DNA of 44,112 nt from an uncultured Lachnospiraceae bacterium (GCA_902786365.1 CADACD010000018.1:1-44112); one strand, 5' to 3'; positions 7,072-14,742 are shown, counted from the first letter of the stretch. Notes: generated by a model from the letters alone, not told the origin. Numbers and translations are program-made.

Positions 7072-7260
7072 ATGAAAGAATATATGGTCAGATATACAGA
7101 GGTGCTTGCGAGAACAGAGAAGATAGAAGCTGATTCAGATGAGGACGCATATAATATAGCAAGAATAAGATACAATGATGAAAAGGTAGTTCTTAATGCG
7201 GATGATTTGACAGGCAGAGAGATTAAAGTGCTGAAATCTGGTGCAGGTGGAAGTCTGTAA
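7072..7260 (+). CDS. DpnD/PcfM-like small protein, 62 aa
   Basis: An acidic protein (MKEYMVRYTEVLARTEKIEA then DSDEDAYNIAR). The pattern of a beta strand with V-x-Y-T-E-x-L, a V-E-A-D-S strand, a helix with EDA, and a closing VVLNADDL-x-G-REIKV strand fits the DpnD/PcfM family. That family occurs next to restriction or conjugation genes; its biochemical role is not established. Here it follows transposon debris and precedes a fragment of another mobile-element gene, which suggests a leftover of an integrative element. The ribosome-binding site is weak. Confidence 0.6.
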   Translation: MKEYMVRYTEVLARTEKIEADSDEDAYNIARIRYNDEKVVLNADDLTGREIKVLKSGAGGSL

Positions 7261-7277
7261 TACTAGTCTTAAAAAGT

Positions 7278-7326
7278 AAAAATTCACAGTCGGTGGGAAT
7301 GAAGAAGTTCTTACCGACTGTGTTTC
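7278..7326. repeat. Hairpin repeat, copy A
   Basis: CACAGTCGGT pairs perfectly with ACCGACTGTG around a 22-base loop, and T- and A-runs flank it, so it could end transcripts from either side. A second copy at 8203-8252 keeps the stem (one G-U pair, one mismatch) and most of the loop. The two copies bracket the toxin-antitoxin module. Confidence 0.7.
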
Positions 7327-7333
7327 TGATTGA

Positions 7334-7489
7334 TTGTGCAAAGGAGAGGAAGGATTAAAGACTGCTCCTAATTCGGAGTGTGCATTAAATGCTCTTGCGG
7401 TAGATAATCCCCTGCAATATGCAAGGTTATATCTTGATGGAACTATGCAAATGTGGATTGATGCGGAAGATTCGTTAGAACTTTGGTAA
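7334..7489 (+). pseudogene. Fragment of a mobile-element protein (51 codons)
   Basis: The frame contains PNSECALNALAVDNPLQYAR then LYLDGTMQMWIDAEDSLELW. It resembles a short conserved segment in accessory proteins of clostridial integrative elements (PN-x-x-CALNALAVDNPLEYARLYLDG type), though the exact family name is uncertain. Only a TTG is available as start, directly after a stop, and there is no proper ribosome-binding site, so it is probably a truncated remnant. Confidence 0.4.
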
Positions 7490-7545
7490 ATAATTTTTGA
7501 GCCAAAGAAAGCACCAAATGATTTTAGCGTCATTTGGTGCTTGTT

Positions 7546-7848
7546 CTATAGATTTCGTCCCTGATACTGTATTGTTACCACATAAACGGTTTTTTGTGGT
7601 TCGTCAATGCGGAAAATGGCAATATAGTTATCAATCAGCAACTGTCTGTAACCTTTACTAGCATATCTACCCTCGTTTCGCTCTTGGTGGGACTGTGGAA
7701 AGGTATCTAGGCTTAGAACAGCTTTCTTAATTTGGTCAACTTGTCCTTTTGCATTTTCAGGAGCCAATTTTTCATTTGCGATATACTTGTAAATGTGGTC
7801 TAATTCACGTATTGCTCTGGGGTTGACTTTTACCTTGTATTTATCCAA
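7546..7848 (-). CDS. RelE/ParE-family toxin
   Basis: A 100-aa type II toxin, a probable ribosome-dependent mRNA interferase or gyrase-type toxin. Family signs are the start KVKVNPRAIRELDHIYKYIA, the helix then A-K-G-Q-x4-I-K-K-A-V-L-S-L, GRYASKGYRQLLIDNYIAIF and a C-terminal VYVVTIQYQGRNL. TTG 7848 is preferred because it overlaps the antitoxin stop by 8 bases, the usual translational coupling; the frame is open back to 7872. Transcription is minus, after the antitoxin gene. It should be held inactive by its partner and autorepressed with it. Confidence 0.85.
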   Translation of the reverse strand: MDKYKVKVNPRAIRELDHIYKYIANEKLAPENAKGQVDQIKKAVLSLDTFPQSHQERNEGRYASKGYRQLLIDNYIAIFRIDEPQKTVYVVTIQYQGRNL

Positions 7849-8104
7849 AATATTTTTTCTCCAATTCTGCAAAAACTATTTCGGCATCAACTGCTTCTGC
7901 TCCGTTTGCAATTTCTTGCTCGGACTCGAAGATTGCTTGGTCGATACGATTCATTCTTGCGAATTTATCATATAGTTCACTGCTCATTACAACCAAGTCA
8001 CTATATCCGTTTTTGGTAATAAAAATAGGCTCCTGTTCCTTGTGTGCGATATTGGAAATCTCGGTTGTATTGCGTAAATCCTTAATAGGCATAATAAGCG
8101 GCAT
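7841..8104 (-). CDS. Phd/YefM-family antitoxin
   Basis: An 87-aa antitoxin. The N-terminal half, PIKDLRNTTEISNIAHKEQE then PIFITKNGYSDLVVMS, is the Phd/YefM DNA-binding fold. The C-terminal half is acidic and helical and should wrap the toxin. GGGGTG lies at good spacing before the ATG. It is the first gene of the toxin-antitoxin pair. A perfect 14-bp palindrome within its promoter is the likely site for autorepression by the antitoxin or the complex. Confidence 0.88.
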   Translation of the reverse strand: MPLIMPIKDLRNTTEISNIAHKEQEPIFITKNGYSDLVVMSSELYDKFARMNRIDQAIFESEQEIANGAEAVDAEIVFAELEKKYFG

Positions 8105-8130
8105 GATATTTCACCCCTTTCTTTGACATA

Positions 8131-8160
8131 ATTATAGCATAATTATGCTCATAAAGGCAA
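8131..8160 (-). promoter_or_regulatory. Promoter and palindromic operator of the toxin-antitoxin pair
   Basis: Read on the minus strand: TTGCCT (8160-8155), an 18-base spacer and TATAAT (8136-8131). The spacer is nearly filled by the perfect palindrome AGCATAATTATGCT (8136-8149). A repressor bound there would block the promoter, as in known Phd/YefM operons. Confidence 0.7.
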
Positions 8161-8202
8161 TATAAAATGCCTATCTTCACAAATTGGGAAAGTTTTTCAA
8201 TT

Positions 8203-8252
8203 AAAAAATTCACGGTCGGCAGGAACGGATAAGTTCTTACCGACTGTGTTTT
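8203..8252. repeat. Hairpin repeat, copy B
   Basis: Second copy of the hairpin at 7278-7326. CACGGTCGG pairs with CCGACTGTG and the loop shares AAGTTCTT with copy A. It ends in GTGTTTTT, so it could terminate plus-strand transcription. It lies 40 bases upstream of the antitoxin promoter, on the side away from the genes. Confidence 0.7.
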
Positions 8253-8473
8253 TGGGAGAAGAAAATGGCAAAGGAGACATAAGTTTTGAACTAAAGGACA
8301 CCCTTGATTTTATTGCAGGAAAAGAACCTCAGAGTGAATATGCAAAAGATTTACAGAAAGCGGTTGAGGAAGTTAAGCATAGTGCCGACCGGAGTGGAAC
8401 GGAGACAGAATATATGACATTATTGATGAGAGATAAAGAACAACAAAGATTTGGTGAATTGAAAAAAGTGTAA
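8246..8473 (+). pseudogene. C-terminal fragment of an Rpn/PDDEXK_2-type protein
   Basis: The frame reads ISFELKDTLDFIAGKEPQSE to YMTLLMRDKEQQRFGELKK. This resembles the C-terminal region of clostridial Rpn-family proteins (ELKAFLDYVAGK then EYMTL-x-MRD-x-E-x-R). The nuclease domain is missing and the only start is a GTG inside the hairpin repeat, so it is a remnant. The match is from memory of the family pattern and is moderate. Confidence 0.45.
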
Positions 8474-8642
8474 CTTTTATTCGGAGAGGTAGGAATGTTA
8501 TTGATGAAGATATTGCAGAGTAAGTTATTAACAATAATAAGAATTGGGTATCTGGTAGCGTAAAAGAAATAACCATTATTACTATTGAAAAAAATACATG
8601 AATTATTTATAATTGAAGTATTGTTTTAATTAGGAGGCAGAC

Positions 8643-8837
8643 ATGGTAGTAATAAATGGCAAAAATGCAGATGTTGCAGGAACAACAATTTTACAGTATC
8701 TTACAGATGAAGAATATAATATTAAGACAATTGCTGTGGAATTGAATGAAGAAATCATTTCAAAAACATACTTTGCTAATATTGTCCTTAAAGATGGCGA
8801 TGTTATGGAAATTGTTCATTTTATGGGAGGGGGCTGA
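8643..8837 (+). CDS. thiS: Sulfur carrier protein ThiS
   Basis: A 64-aa ubiquitin-fold protein that carries the thiocarboxylate sulfur for thiazole synthesis. It begins MVVINGKNADVAGTTILQYL and ends in HFMGGG, so the C-terminal Gly-Gly needed for adenylation and thiocarboxylate formation is present. AGGAGG stands before the ATG. First gene of thiS-thiG-thiH-thiE. No ThiF or MoeB adenylating enzyme is in the cluster, so activation must be supplied from elsewhere. Confidence 0.92.
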   Translation: MVVINGKNADVAGTTILQYLTDEEYNIKTIAVELNEEIISKTYFANIVLKDGDVMEIVHFMGGG

Positions 8838-8902
8838 TGCACCAGTTGACAGAGATAGAGAATTATGATGAATGGAAGAAAGAAGGCTTAATATATGAAT
8901 AA
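8837..8902 (+). CDS. 21-codon ORF between thiS and thiG (doubtful)
   Basis: Overlaps the thiS stop by one base (TGATG) and runs [20 protein letters not shown], then E, overlapping the thiG start by eight bases. The tight overlaps suggest translational coupling. It may be a coupling peptide or a relic of a gene lost between thiS and thiG. No family is recognised. Confidence 0.3.
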   Translation: MHQLTEIENYDEWKKEGLIYE

Positions 8903-9665
8903 TGACAAACTTATTATCGGAGGACATGAATTTGAGTCGCGTTTTATACTTGGTTCGGGCAAATATTCACTTAATTTAATAGAGGCAGCAATAAAAGATG
9001 CAGGTGCACAGATTATCACACTTGCTGTTCGCCGTGCTAATACAAAGGAAGAGGAAAACATTTTGAAATATATTCCCCAAAATGTTACTTTACTCCCAAA
9101 TACAAGTGGAGCAAGAGATGCAAAGGAGGCTGTCAGAATTGCAAGACTTGCTAGAGAGCTTGGCTGTGGAGATTTTGTAAAGATAGAGATTATGCGTGAC
9201 TCAAAGTATCTTTTGCCGGACAATCAGGAGACGGTTAAGGCAACAGAAATTCTTGCGAATGAGGGATTTGTTGTCATGCCATATATGTATCCTGATTTAA
9301 ATATTGCACGTGATCTTGTCAATGCAGGTGCGGCATCGGTAATGCCGCTTGCTTCGCCGATTGGTTCTAACAAGGGACTTTCGACAAAAGAATTTATTCA
9401 GATTTTGATTGATGAAATTGATTTGCCGATTATTGTTGATGCCGGTATAGGAAAACCGTCTCAGGCATGTGAGGCAATGGAGATGGGTGCGGCAGCAATC
9501 ATGGCAAACACAGCGCTTGCTACAGCAGGAGATTTACCACTTATGGCATCTGCTTTCAGACAGGCAATTGAAGCGGGAAGAAAGGCATACCTTTCGGGAC
9601 TTGGACGAGTATTGGTGCGTGGTGCAGAGGCTTCAGATCCTCTGACGGATTTCCTGCACGATTAG
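8895..9665 (+). CDS. thiG: Thiazole synthase ThiG
   Basis: A 256-aa TIM-barrel enzyme that makes the thiazole phosphate of thiamine from 1-deoxy-xylulose-5-phosphate, dehydroglycine and ThiS thiocarboxylate. It matches the family over its full length: [10 protein letters not shown] near the start, Lys96 in [10 protein letters not shown] as the Schiff-base lysine, [32 protein letters not shown] and [18 protein letters not shown]. The start follows an AAGAAGG site. It works with ThiS upstream and ThiH downstream. Confidence 0.96.
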   Translation: MNNDKLIIGGHEFESRFILGSGKYSLNLIEAAIKDAGAQIITLAVRRANTKEEENILKYIPQNVTLLPNTSGARDAKEAVRIARLARELGCGDFVKIEIMRDSKYLLPDNQETVKATEILANEGFVVMPYMYPDLNIARDLVNAGAASVMPLASPIGSNKGLSTKEFIQILIDEIDLPIIVDAGIGKPSQACEAMEMGAAAIMANTALATAGDLPLMASAFRQAIEAGRKAYLSGLGRVLVRGAEASDPLTDFLHD

Positions 9666-9751
9666 TACATGATAAATATAATCCGTTTTGCATAAATTAA
9701 TAAACAGTAATAGTGACTGAAAAGTATTAATAAACAATGGAGAATAGAAAA

Positions 9752-11005
9752 ATGGAAAATGATTTTTTTATAGATTCAAAAAAATTGTCTCAAGCTGCAC
9801 TTGAAAGAAAACATAAACTTGAAACAGACCCTTCATCACGAAGTAATCATATGGAATATATGCCCGATATGGAAAAGATTCATTCTGATGTACGTGATAA
9901 TGTAATGTCACATATGAATTCTTATGATTATCATCAATACACAGCAGAAGATGTCAGAGCAGCTCTTGAACATGATAAGTGCACCATAGAAGATTTAAAG
10001 GCATTACTTTCACCGGCAGCCGAACCGTATTTGGAGCAAATGGCAAAAAGGGCAAGAATAGAGACGGGAAAACATTTTGGAAATAATGTTTATATATTTA
10101 CACCTCTTTATATAGCTAATTATTGTGAGAATTATTGTGTATATTGCGGTTTCAATTGTTATAATGACATAAAGAGAATGAAGCTTAAGACAGAACAGAT
10201 TGAACAGGAAATGAAGATTATCGCAGAAAGTGGCATGGAGGAAATTCTGATACTTACGGGAGAGAGCAGAAGTCAGAGTAGTGTGGAGTATATAGGTGAG
10301 GCCTGTAGGCTTGCAAGAAAGTATTTTCGTATGGTAGGTGTCGAAATTTATCCTGTTAATACAGATGAATACAAATATCTTCATGAATGTGGTGTGGATT
10401 ATGTGACTGTATTTCAAGAGACATATGATACTGTAAAATATGAGAATCTTCACCTTGCAGGTCACAAGCGAATCTGGCCATACCGCTTCGAGGCACAGGA
10501 GCGTGCCCTGATGGGTGGAATGCGTGGAGTAGGATTTTCGGCACTGCTCGGCCTCTCGGATTTCAGAAAAGATGCACTGGCAAGTGCACTTCATGTATAT
10601 TATTTACAAAGAAAATATCCGTATGCAGAGATGTCGCTTTCATGTCCGAGACTCAGACCGATTATTAATAATGATAAAATCAATCCGCTTGATGTACATG
10701 AAAAACAATTATGTCAGATTTTGTGTGCGTATCGTATTTTTCTTCCGTTTGTCGGAATAACAGTTTCTTCAAGGGAGAGTGCGGGGTTTAGAAATGGTAT
10801 TGTGAAAATTGCAGCGACAAAAGTTTCAGCAGGTGTTTCCACAGGTATAGGCGACCATGAAAGTAAATACAGTGGAAAGGAGACAGACAGCCTGCAGGGT
10901 GACGAACAGTTTGAAATTGCTGACAGCCGCAGCCTTGGTACAATGTACAAAGACATAGAAGATGAAGGTCTGCAGCCTGTTCTGAATGATTATCTGTATG
11001 TCTGA
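9752..11005 (+). CDS. thiH: 2-iminoacetate synthase ThiH
   Basis: A 417-aa radical SAM enzyme that cleaves tyrosine to dehydroglycine and p-cresol for the thiazole synthase. The iron-sulfur cluster motif is C125-ENY-C129-VY-C132 (CENYCVYCGFNC). Other family stretches are EILILTGESR, GVGFSALLGLSDFRKDAL and SVSLSCPRL-like MSLSCPRLRP. The C-terminal biotin/thiamine-associated region is complete and ends LNDYLYV. ATG 9752 has GGAG at fitting distance; ATG 9737 would add five residues. Using ThiH means an anaerobic, tyrosine-dependent route, which fits a strict anaerobe. Confidence 0.95.
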   Translation: MENDFFIDSKKLSQAALERKHKLETDPSSRSNHMEYMPDMEKIHSDVRDNVMSHMNSYDYHQYTAEDVRAALEHDKCTIEDLKALLSPAAEPYLEQMAKRARIETGKHFGNNVYIFTPLYIANYCENYCVYCGFNCYNDIKRMKLKTEQIEQEMKIIAESGMEEILILTGESRSQSSVEYIGEACRLARKYFRMVGVEIYPVNTDEYKYLHECGVDYVTVFQETYDTVKYENLHLAGHKRIWPYRFEAQERALMGGMRGVGFSALLGLSDFRKDALASALHVYYLQRKYPYAEMSLSCPRLRPIINNDKINPLDVHEKQLCQILCAYRIFLPFVGITVSSRESAGFRNGIVKIAATKVSAGVSTGIGDHESKYSGKETDSLQGDEQFEIADSRSLGTMYKDIEDEGLQPVLNDYLYV

Positions 11006-11594
11006 TAAGAGTATTGATATATCTGAAAATGTGTGTCCGATATCAGAAGTAGTGTGTGTAACAAATCGGCTGATATGTAATGGTGACTTTTTTGACAGGA
11101 TTGAAAAAATTGCAAAAAAAAAGCCAAAAGCAGTTATCCTTAGGGAAAAGGATTTAAATGAAGAATATTATCAATTACTTGCTAAAAAGGTTTTGGAGAT
11201 TTGTAATCAATATGACGTGCCATGTATTTTGCATAGCTTTGTAAAAACAGCAAGGGAGATTGGATGTAAATCCATTCATCTTCCCATTCCAGTTTTGTTA
11301 GAACTTTCAAAGGAAGACAGAAGTTATTTTACAACACTTGGGGCTTCGTGTCATTCAGTAGAGGATGCCATCAAGGCAGAAGAACTTGGATGCAGTTATA
11401 TCATTGCCGGTCATATTTTTGATACTGATTGTAAAAAGGGACTTCCGGGTAGAGGACTTGATTTCCTTAGAAATATATGTGAAAGTGTTAAGATACCTGT
11501 GTATGCAATTGGTGGAATAACAGTTGATAATATTGCAGATGTGTATGCAGCAGGTGCAAAAGGAGCATGTGTTATGAGTGGTCTGATGAAATGA
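10998..11594 (+). CDS. thiE: Thiamine phosphate synthase ThiE (or TenI-like)
   Basis: A TIM-barrel protein of about 198 aa. It has the phosphate-binding and pyrophosphate motifs of the ThiE/TenI group: VILREKDL, IIAGHIFDTDCKKGLPGRG and VYAIGGITVDNI. ThiE joins thiazole phosphate and hydroxymethylpyrimidine diphosphate; TenI aromatises thiazole instead. The clear REKDL and the DTDCKKG loop with preserved basic residues favour ThiE, but the two cannot be split with certainty. The start overlaps the thiH end by eight bases; ATG 10986 would add four residues. Last gene of the thi operon. Confidence 0.82.
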   Translation: MSDKSIDISENVCPISEVVCVTNRLICNGDFFDRIEKIAKKKPKAVILREKDLNEEYYQLLAKKVLEICNQYDVPCILHSFVKTAREIGCKSIHLPIPVLLELSKEDRSYFTTLGASCHSVEDAIKAEELGCSYIIAGHIFDTDCKKGLPGRGLDFLRNICESVKIPVYAIGGITVDNIADVYAAGAKGACVMSGLMK

Positions 11595-11622
11595 TATAGT
11601 TTATAAAATGAAGGTGATAAGC

Positions 11623-11760
11623 ATGGATTCATTAGATATTGAAGAATATACTACAGAGTATATTGAATCCAATAATGGTAAATGCGAGGTTTTTCCGACT
11701 CCTTTTGCAGTATATTTGGAGGAGTGCGGTGTGAAATGTTATCAACTTAATTGTTATTAG
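11623..11760 (+). CDS. Small protein with Cys-rich C-terminus, 45 aa
   Basis: An ORF (MDSLDIEEYTTEYIESNNGK, then CEVFPTPFAVYLEECGVKCY) ending QLNCY. GAAGGTGAT lies at correct distance before the ATG. It has an acidic first half and four cysteines in the second half. It ends about 50 bases before the next gene, so the two are probably co-transcribed. It could be a peptide precursor, a small binding protein or a fragment. No family is recognised. Confidence 0.4.
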   Translation: MDSLDIEEYTTEYIESNNGKCEVFPTPFAVYLEECGVKCYQLNCY

Positions 11761-11812
11761 TGGGAATGGTTGTATGAATCGGCAGTTCTATTTGAGAAGG
11801 AGGAAAAGAGAA

Positions 11813-12277
11813 ATGCAAAACAATTTGTTGTTAAATCCGGAGGAATTCGAAATTGATCAGATAATTGATGATGAGGAGAAGAATACCATTTACTGCAAAA
11901 AACTGATCGAAAAATGGACACCTCAACTGGAAAATGAAATGTTGGAGGCGTTTATCCGTCTTTATTATGATGATATGTATGAACAATGGGGACCAGATGA
12001 CGAGGAAGAAAGTAAAGCGTTTTGGCCGCAGTTACGTACTCCTGCAGACCTTGTTAAATACACAGGAACTGATGTCACGCTTTATGCTTTAGAAGATGCA
12101 ATATATGCCAAAAGCAAAACAGGAAATCCACCATACGAGTCACAAAATGTTCCTGTATGTGTGATATTTGTTCTTAATTGTCCTTGGGAAGAAGAACATG
12201 GTTGGGCGGCTGTTTTTATAGACGAAAAATTCGTTAAGGTTGACGGTGACATTGTTGATTGTGTTTGGTTGGATTAA
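11813..12277 (+). CDS. DUF6985-like protein, 154 aa
   Basis: The protein is acidic. The layout of an N-terminal helical stretch, RLYYDDMYEQWGPDDEE, FWPQLRTPADLVKYTGTDVT, then a strand-rich end VCVIFVLNCPWEEEHGWAAVF, fits DUF6985-type proteins, which are often found near polymorphic toxin or immunity genes and have no proven function. The assignment is by pattern and is moderate. ATG 11813 has GAAGGAGG just upstream; the 13 codons before it (from 11774) are rejected. An intrinsic terminator follows. Confidence 0.6.
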   Translation: MQNNLLLNPEEFEIDQIIDDEEKNTIYCKKLIEKWTPQLENEMLEAFIRLYYDDMYEQWGPDDEEESKAFWPQLRTPADLVKYTGTDVTLYALEDAIYAKSKTGNPPYESQNVPVCVIFVLNCPWEEEHGWAAVFIDEKFVKVDGDIVDCVWLD

Positions 12278-12296
12278 ATGTGTTCTAAGTAATTTT

Positions 12297-12337
12297 GCAC
12301 CATCAGATAATAAGAATATTGTTTGATGGTGCTTTTA
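12297..12337 (+). terminator. Intrinsic terminator
   Basis: GCACCATCA pairs with TGATGGTGC around an A+T-rich loop and is followed by TTTT. It ends the transcript of the DUF6985-like gene. Confidence 0.75.
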
Positions 12338-12599
12338 TTATATTTACAAGGAACAGAAAATTTAGAATAAAAAGATTTTACTGGGACAATAATGTGTCCT
12401 AGACGTTTGGTATTATATACATAATCAATATAAATTAGTTTATGTGGATATGGTGTGGCAGTTTTTACTAAGACCTTTTTCTTTTAAGAGGGTTTCTATT
12501 TTTAAAGATAACGTGCGTGCCATAATTCATATAAAAACTCTTATACGTTATGTTGATAATTATATATAATAGTTAGATGAAAAAGAGGAGGTATTGCAG
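12338..12599 (+). other. Leader region of the TerB-like operon
   Basis: No gene is seen in these 262 bases. The stretch is A+T rich and has a widely spaced inverted repeat ATAACGT (12508-12514) and ACGTTAT (12545-12551). TATAAT-like sequence (within TATATATAAT) about 30 bases before the start codon is a plausible -10 box. AGGAGG at 12586-12591 serves the first gene. Confidence 0.35.
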
Positions 12600-13004
12600 A
12601 TGAATACATGTGATATTTTAAAAACTAGAAATGCAAAGGTTAATTTTTTGAAAGGACTTATAAGAGTGTCTATGGCTGATGGGGTAGTACCTGATGTAGA
12701 GAAAGAATTTTATAGGAAATCGGCATATGGTTTGGGACTTGATGATGAGGCAGTTGCAGAGATAGAAAATTCAGATTATAAAGAGATTGTTTTTGAAACA
12801 ACCGAAGAAAAAATGTTTTTCTTTATTCAAGCCATTCAGCTAAGCTGGATTGACAATGATTATTGCGAAGCAGAAAGAAATGAAATAAGGAAATTGGCAG
12901 ATGAGTTAGAAATATCTGCTGAATCTATAGAAAAAGTGGAAAAATGGGTAGAAGAAGGTATGGAATGGAATAAAAAAGGCGATGAATTGCTGAAATTATC
13001 ATAG
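12600..13004 (+). CDS. TerB-like protein, 134 aa
   Basis: A helical, acidic protein. Residues 15-50 read KVNFLKGLIRVSMADGVVPD then VEKEFYRKSAYGLGL, the pattern of the TerB/DjlA-like domain, in which an acidic pair in the V-x-M-A-D-G-x-V loop binds metal. The second half repeats it with IQAIQLSWIDNDYCEAERNE. TerB proteins are linked to tellurite resistance, metal sensing and membrane-associated phage or stress defence. The ATG has a strong AGGAGG site. First of three tightly spaced genes (13 and 10 bases apart), which suggests one complex. Confidence 0.72.
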   Translation: MNTCDILKTRNAKVNFLKGLIRVSMADGVVPDVEKEFYRKSAYGLGLDDEAVAEIENSDYKEIVFETTEEKMFFFIQAIQLSWIDNDYCEAERNEIRKLADELEISAESIEKVEKWVEEGMEWNKKGDELLKLS

Positions 13005-13017
13005 GAGGTAACGATAT

Positions 13018-13413
13018 ATGGGATTTGGAAAGTTTTTATTATGTACAGTTGGAATTGCTGCGGCACCAATAGCTTTGCCGGTAGTGGTATCGACAGCTCC
13101 GACAGTGGCATTGGCGAAAGTAATAACGAACAGAAAGATAGAGGAAGCAGAAGCCAGAGGATGCAGAGAGGGCTATGAAAAAGCAAGTAATGAATATGAA
13201 AAGAAATTTGAAGCGCAAAGATTAGCATATGAGCAGGAAATAGAGTATTTAAGACAAGACAGCTCAAGAAAAAATGATTTGCTGAATACATATGAGAAAT
13301 ATATAGAAGAATTAGAGAATAAGATACACAGCAATGATTTCTCTTATGATTATAACTCATATTTAAAGAGTGAACTTTCAAGAGTAAAGGAAGAGAAAAG
13401 ACAGATTGCATAA
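13018..13413 (+). CDS. Membrane-anchored coiled-coil protein, 131 aa
   Basis: Residues 4-35 are hydrophobic (FLLCTVGIAAAPIALPVVVS, then TAPTVALA) and could insert in the membrane. Residues 40-110 are charged heptad-like helix (EEAEARGCREGYEKASNEYE, then KKFEAQRLAYEQEIEYL). There is no lipobox or obvious cleavage site. The family is unknown. Middle gene of the TerB-like operon; its coiled coil may link the TerB-like protein to the large third protein at the membrane. AGGAGG precedes the ATG. Confidence 0.7.
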   Translation: MGFGKFLLCTVGIAAAPIALPVVVSTAPTVALAKVITNRKIEEAEARGCREGYEKASNEYEKKFEAQRLAYEQEIEYLRQDSSRKNDLLNTYEKYIEELENKIHSNDFSYDYNSYLKSELSRVKEEKRQIA

Positions 13414-13423
13414 GGAGGTTTAT

Positions 13424-14569
13424 ATGAATCTCGAAGAACTAAGAAGAATGAGAAAAGCTATAGATGATGATGAACAAACTCATTTTGCCAATTTAGATAA
13501 AGTTGTTGCAGAAAGTAAGAGAGTAGAGTATGTAGCGTCACATTCAGCACAGATTCTTGATGATATAGAGGCACAGTTTGAAAGATGTACAGGATTGAAC
13601 AAAGTAGATACAACATTTCTGTTTACAGCGACGGCATTACAGATTGCAAGACAGTATTTTCTTACGAATTTTCCTGAAAGAATGGATGATGGTATTGCGG
13701 CTAAGAATACAAAGGGACATTTGGAAGAACATTCAGACAGGCATTCAAGGTATTATGATATATCTGTTGAAGATATCATCAAGAACCCTGTTCCGTTTGA
13801 CGCAAATATTGGTGCGAATGGTGCATTATCAGGTGGTGGTTCAATGGGACACAGAGTTACTGCTCTCGGACATGACCCTTTGTTAGGACTGGTAATAGGA
13901 ACTTCCAATATAGCCACTTCAACTCTGACAAACAACAAATTTCAGTCATATCATATTAGAACAAATGATGTGGGAAGAGATTATTTTAAAAACAATGCCA
14001 GTACATCACTTGTATTAAGCAAGACAGGAAACAAGCTGATAAGGGAAGGATTAGAGGGAAAAGAAAAAGTGGGTGTGTCACTTGCAAAGGAAATCATTCA
14101 TTTAAAGAGTGATATCAATACGAAACACAGCCTGCCATTACCAGTTATTTCCGTGGTAAATCCTAAGTTGGCATCCTCTTTGGCAGAAAGAGGACTGGAT
14201 ATGTGTAATGTGTTAACTGTCGGCAAACAGGCAACCTATTCAATTATGATTAATGCGCTCATTGCAATGATACATGGATTTTTTTATGATGAATCTTGTG
14301 ATGGTTCAAGAAAGCTGTATGAGGTAAAGACAAGAAAGATATTAAGCTATTCCAATTTGATTGCCAGTACAAGCAATCTTATATTTGTAGGTGTCAACAT
14401 GGCTATGGGAAATGAAGCGGCAATAAAGAAGTTGGATATTGGAGGGTTGATAGTTACTATTTACAGAGTTGCCACTGATAAAAAATTTATTCGTGAGGTG
14501 AAAAAAGAATTTATTGAACAGGAATTTTTTGCCCAAATCAGAGGGACAGAATATGATTTTATGCAGTAA
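13424..14569 (+). CDS. Uncharacterised 382-aa protein of the TerB-like operon
   Basis: I do not recognise a named family. ATG 13424 has TAAGGAGG ten bases upstream, so the earlier ATG at 13406 is rejected. The N-terminal 90 residues are helical. A conspicuous central block follows: HSDRHSRYYDISVEDI, then GGGSMGHRVTALGHDPLLGL and VIGTSNIATSTLTN, with several His, Asp and Gly that may form a site. The C-terminal half has hydrophobic stretches (SIMINALIAMIHGFFY and ASTSNLIFVGVNMAMG) that may touch the membrane. It ends the three-gene operon, before a terminator. A role as effector of a defence or stress system is possible but unproven. Confidence 0.72.
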   Translation: MNLEELRRMRKAIDDDEQTHFANLDKVVAESKRVEYVASHSAQILDDIEAQFERCTGLNKVDTTFLFTATALQIARQYFLTNFPERMDDGIAAKNTKGHLEEHSDRHSRYYDISVEDIIKNPVPFDANIGANGALSGGGSMGHRVTALGHDPLLGLVIGTSNIATSTLTNNKFQSYHIRTNDVGRDYFKNNASTSLVLSKTGNKLIREGLEGKEKVGVSLAKEIIHLKSDINTKHSLPLPVISVVNPKLASSLAERGLDMCNVLTVGKQATYSIMINALIAMIHGFFYDESCDGSRKLYEVKTRKILSYSNLIASTSNLIFVGVNMAMGNEAAIKKLDIGGLIVTIYRVATDKKFIREVKKEFIEQEFFAQIRGTEYDFMQ

Positions 14570-14695
14570 ATAATAGAAAAATATACTAATCAATTATTGT
14601 AAATAGTGAAAATGTAATGTCTCTAAAAAGCAGGTAGGTGGAATCAAAACTTTCCTGTATCAAACCACAATCTAAAATATATATTTTAAAATTGA

Positions 14696-14742
14696 AATAA
14701 GTCAATATAGAGAAACAAACCACTCTGTATTGGCTTATTTTT
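14696..14742 (+). terminator. Intrinsic terminator
   Basis: AATAAGTCAATATAGAG pairs with CTCTGTATTGGCTTATT through two G-U pairs and is followed by T. It ends the TerB-like operon about 130 bases after the last stop. Confidence 0.7.

Noticed and set aside
8474-8642. Possible TPP riboswitch before thiS.
   Set aside because: I could not find the CTGAGA and the conserved partner segments of the aptamer in this short leader.
10010-10594. A 194-codon minus-strand frame inside thiH.
   Set aside because: It is antisense to a well-supported radical SAM enzyme and looks like low-complexity hydrophobic noise.
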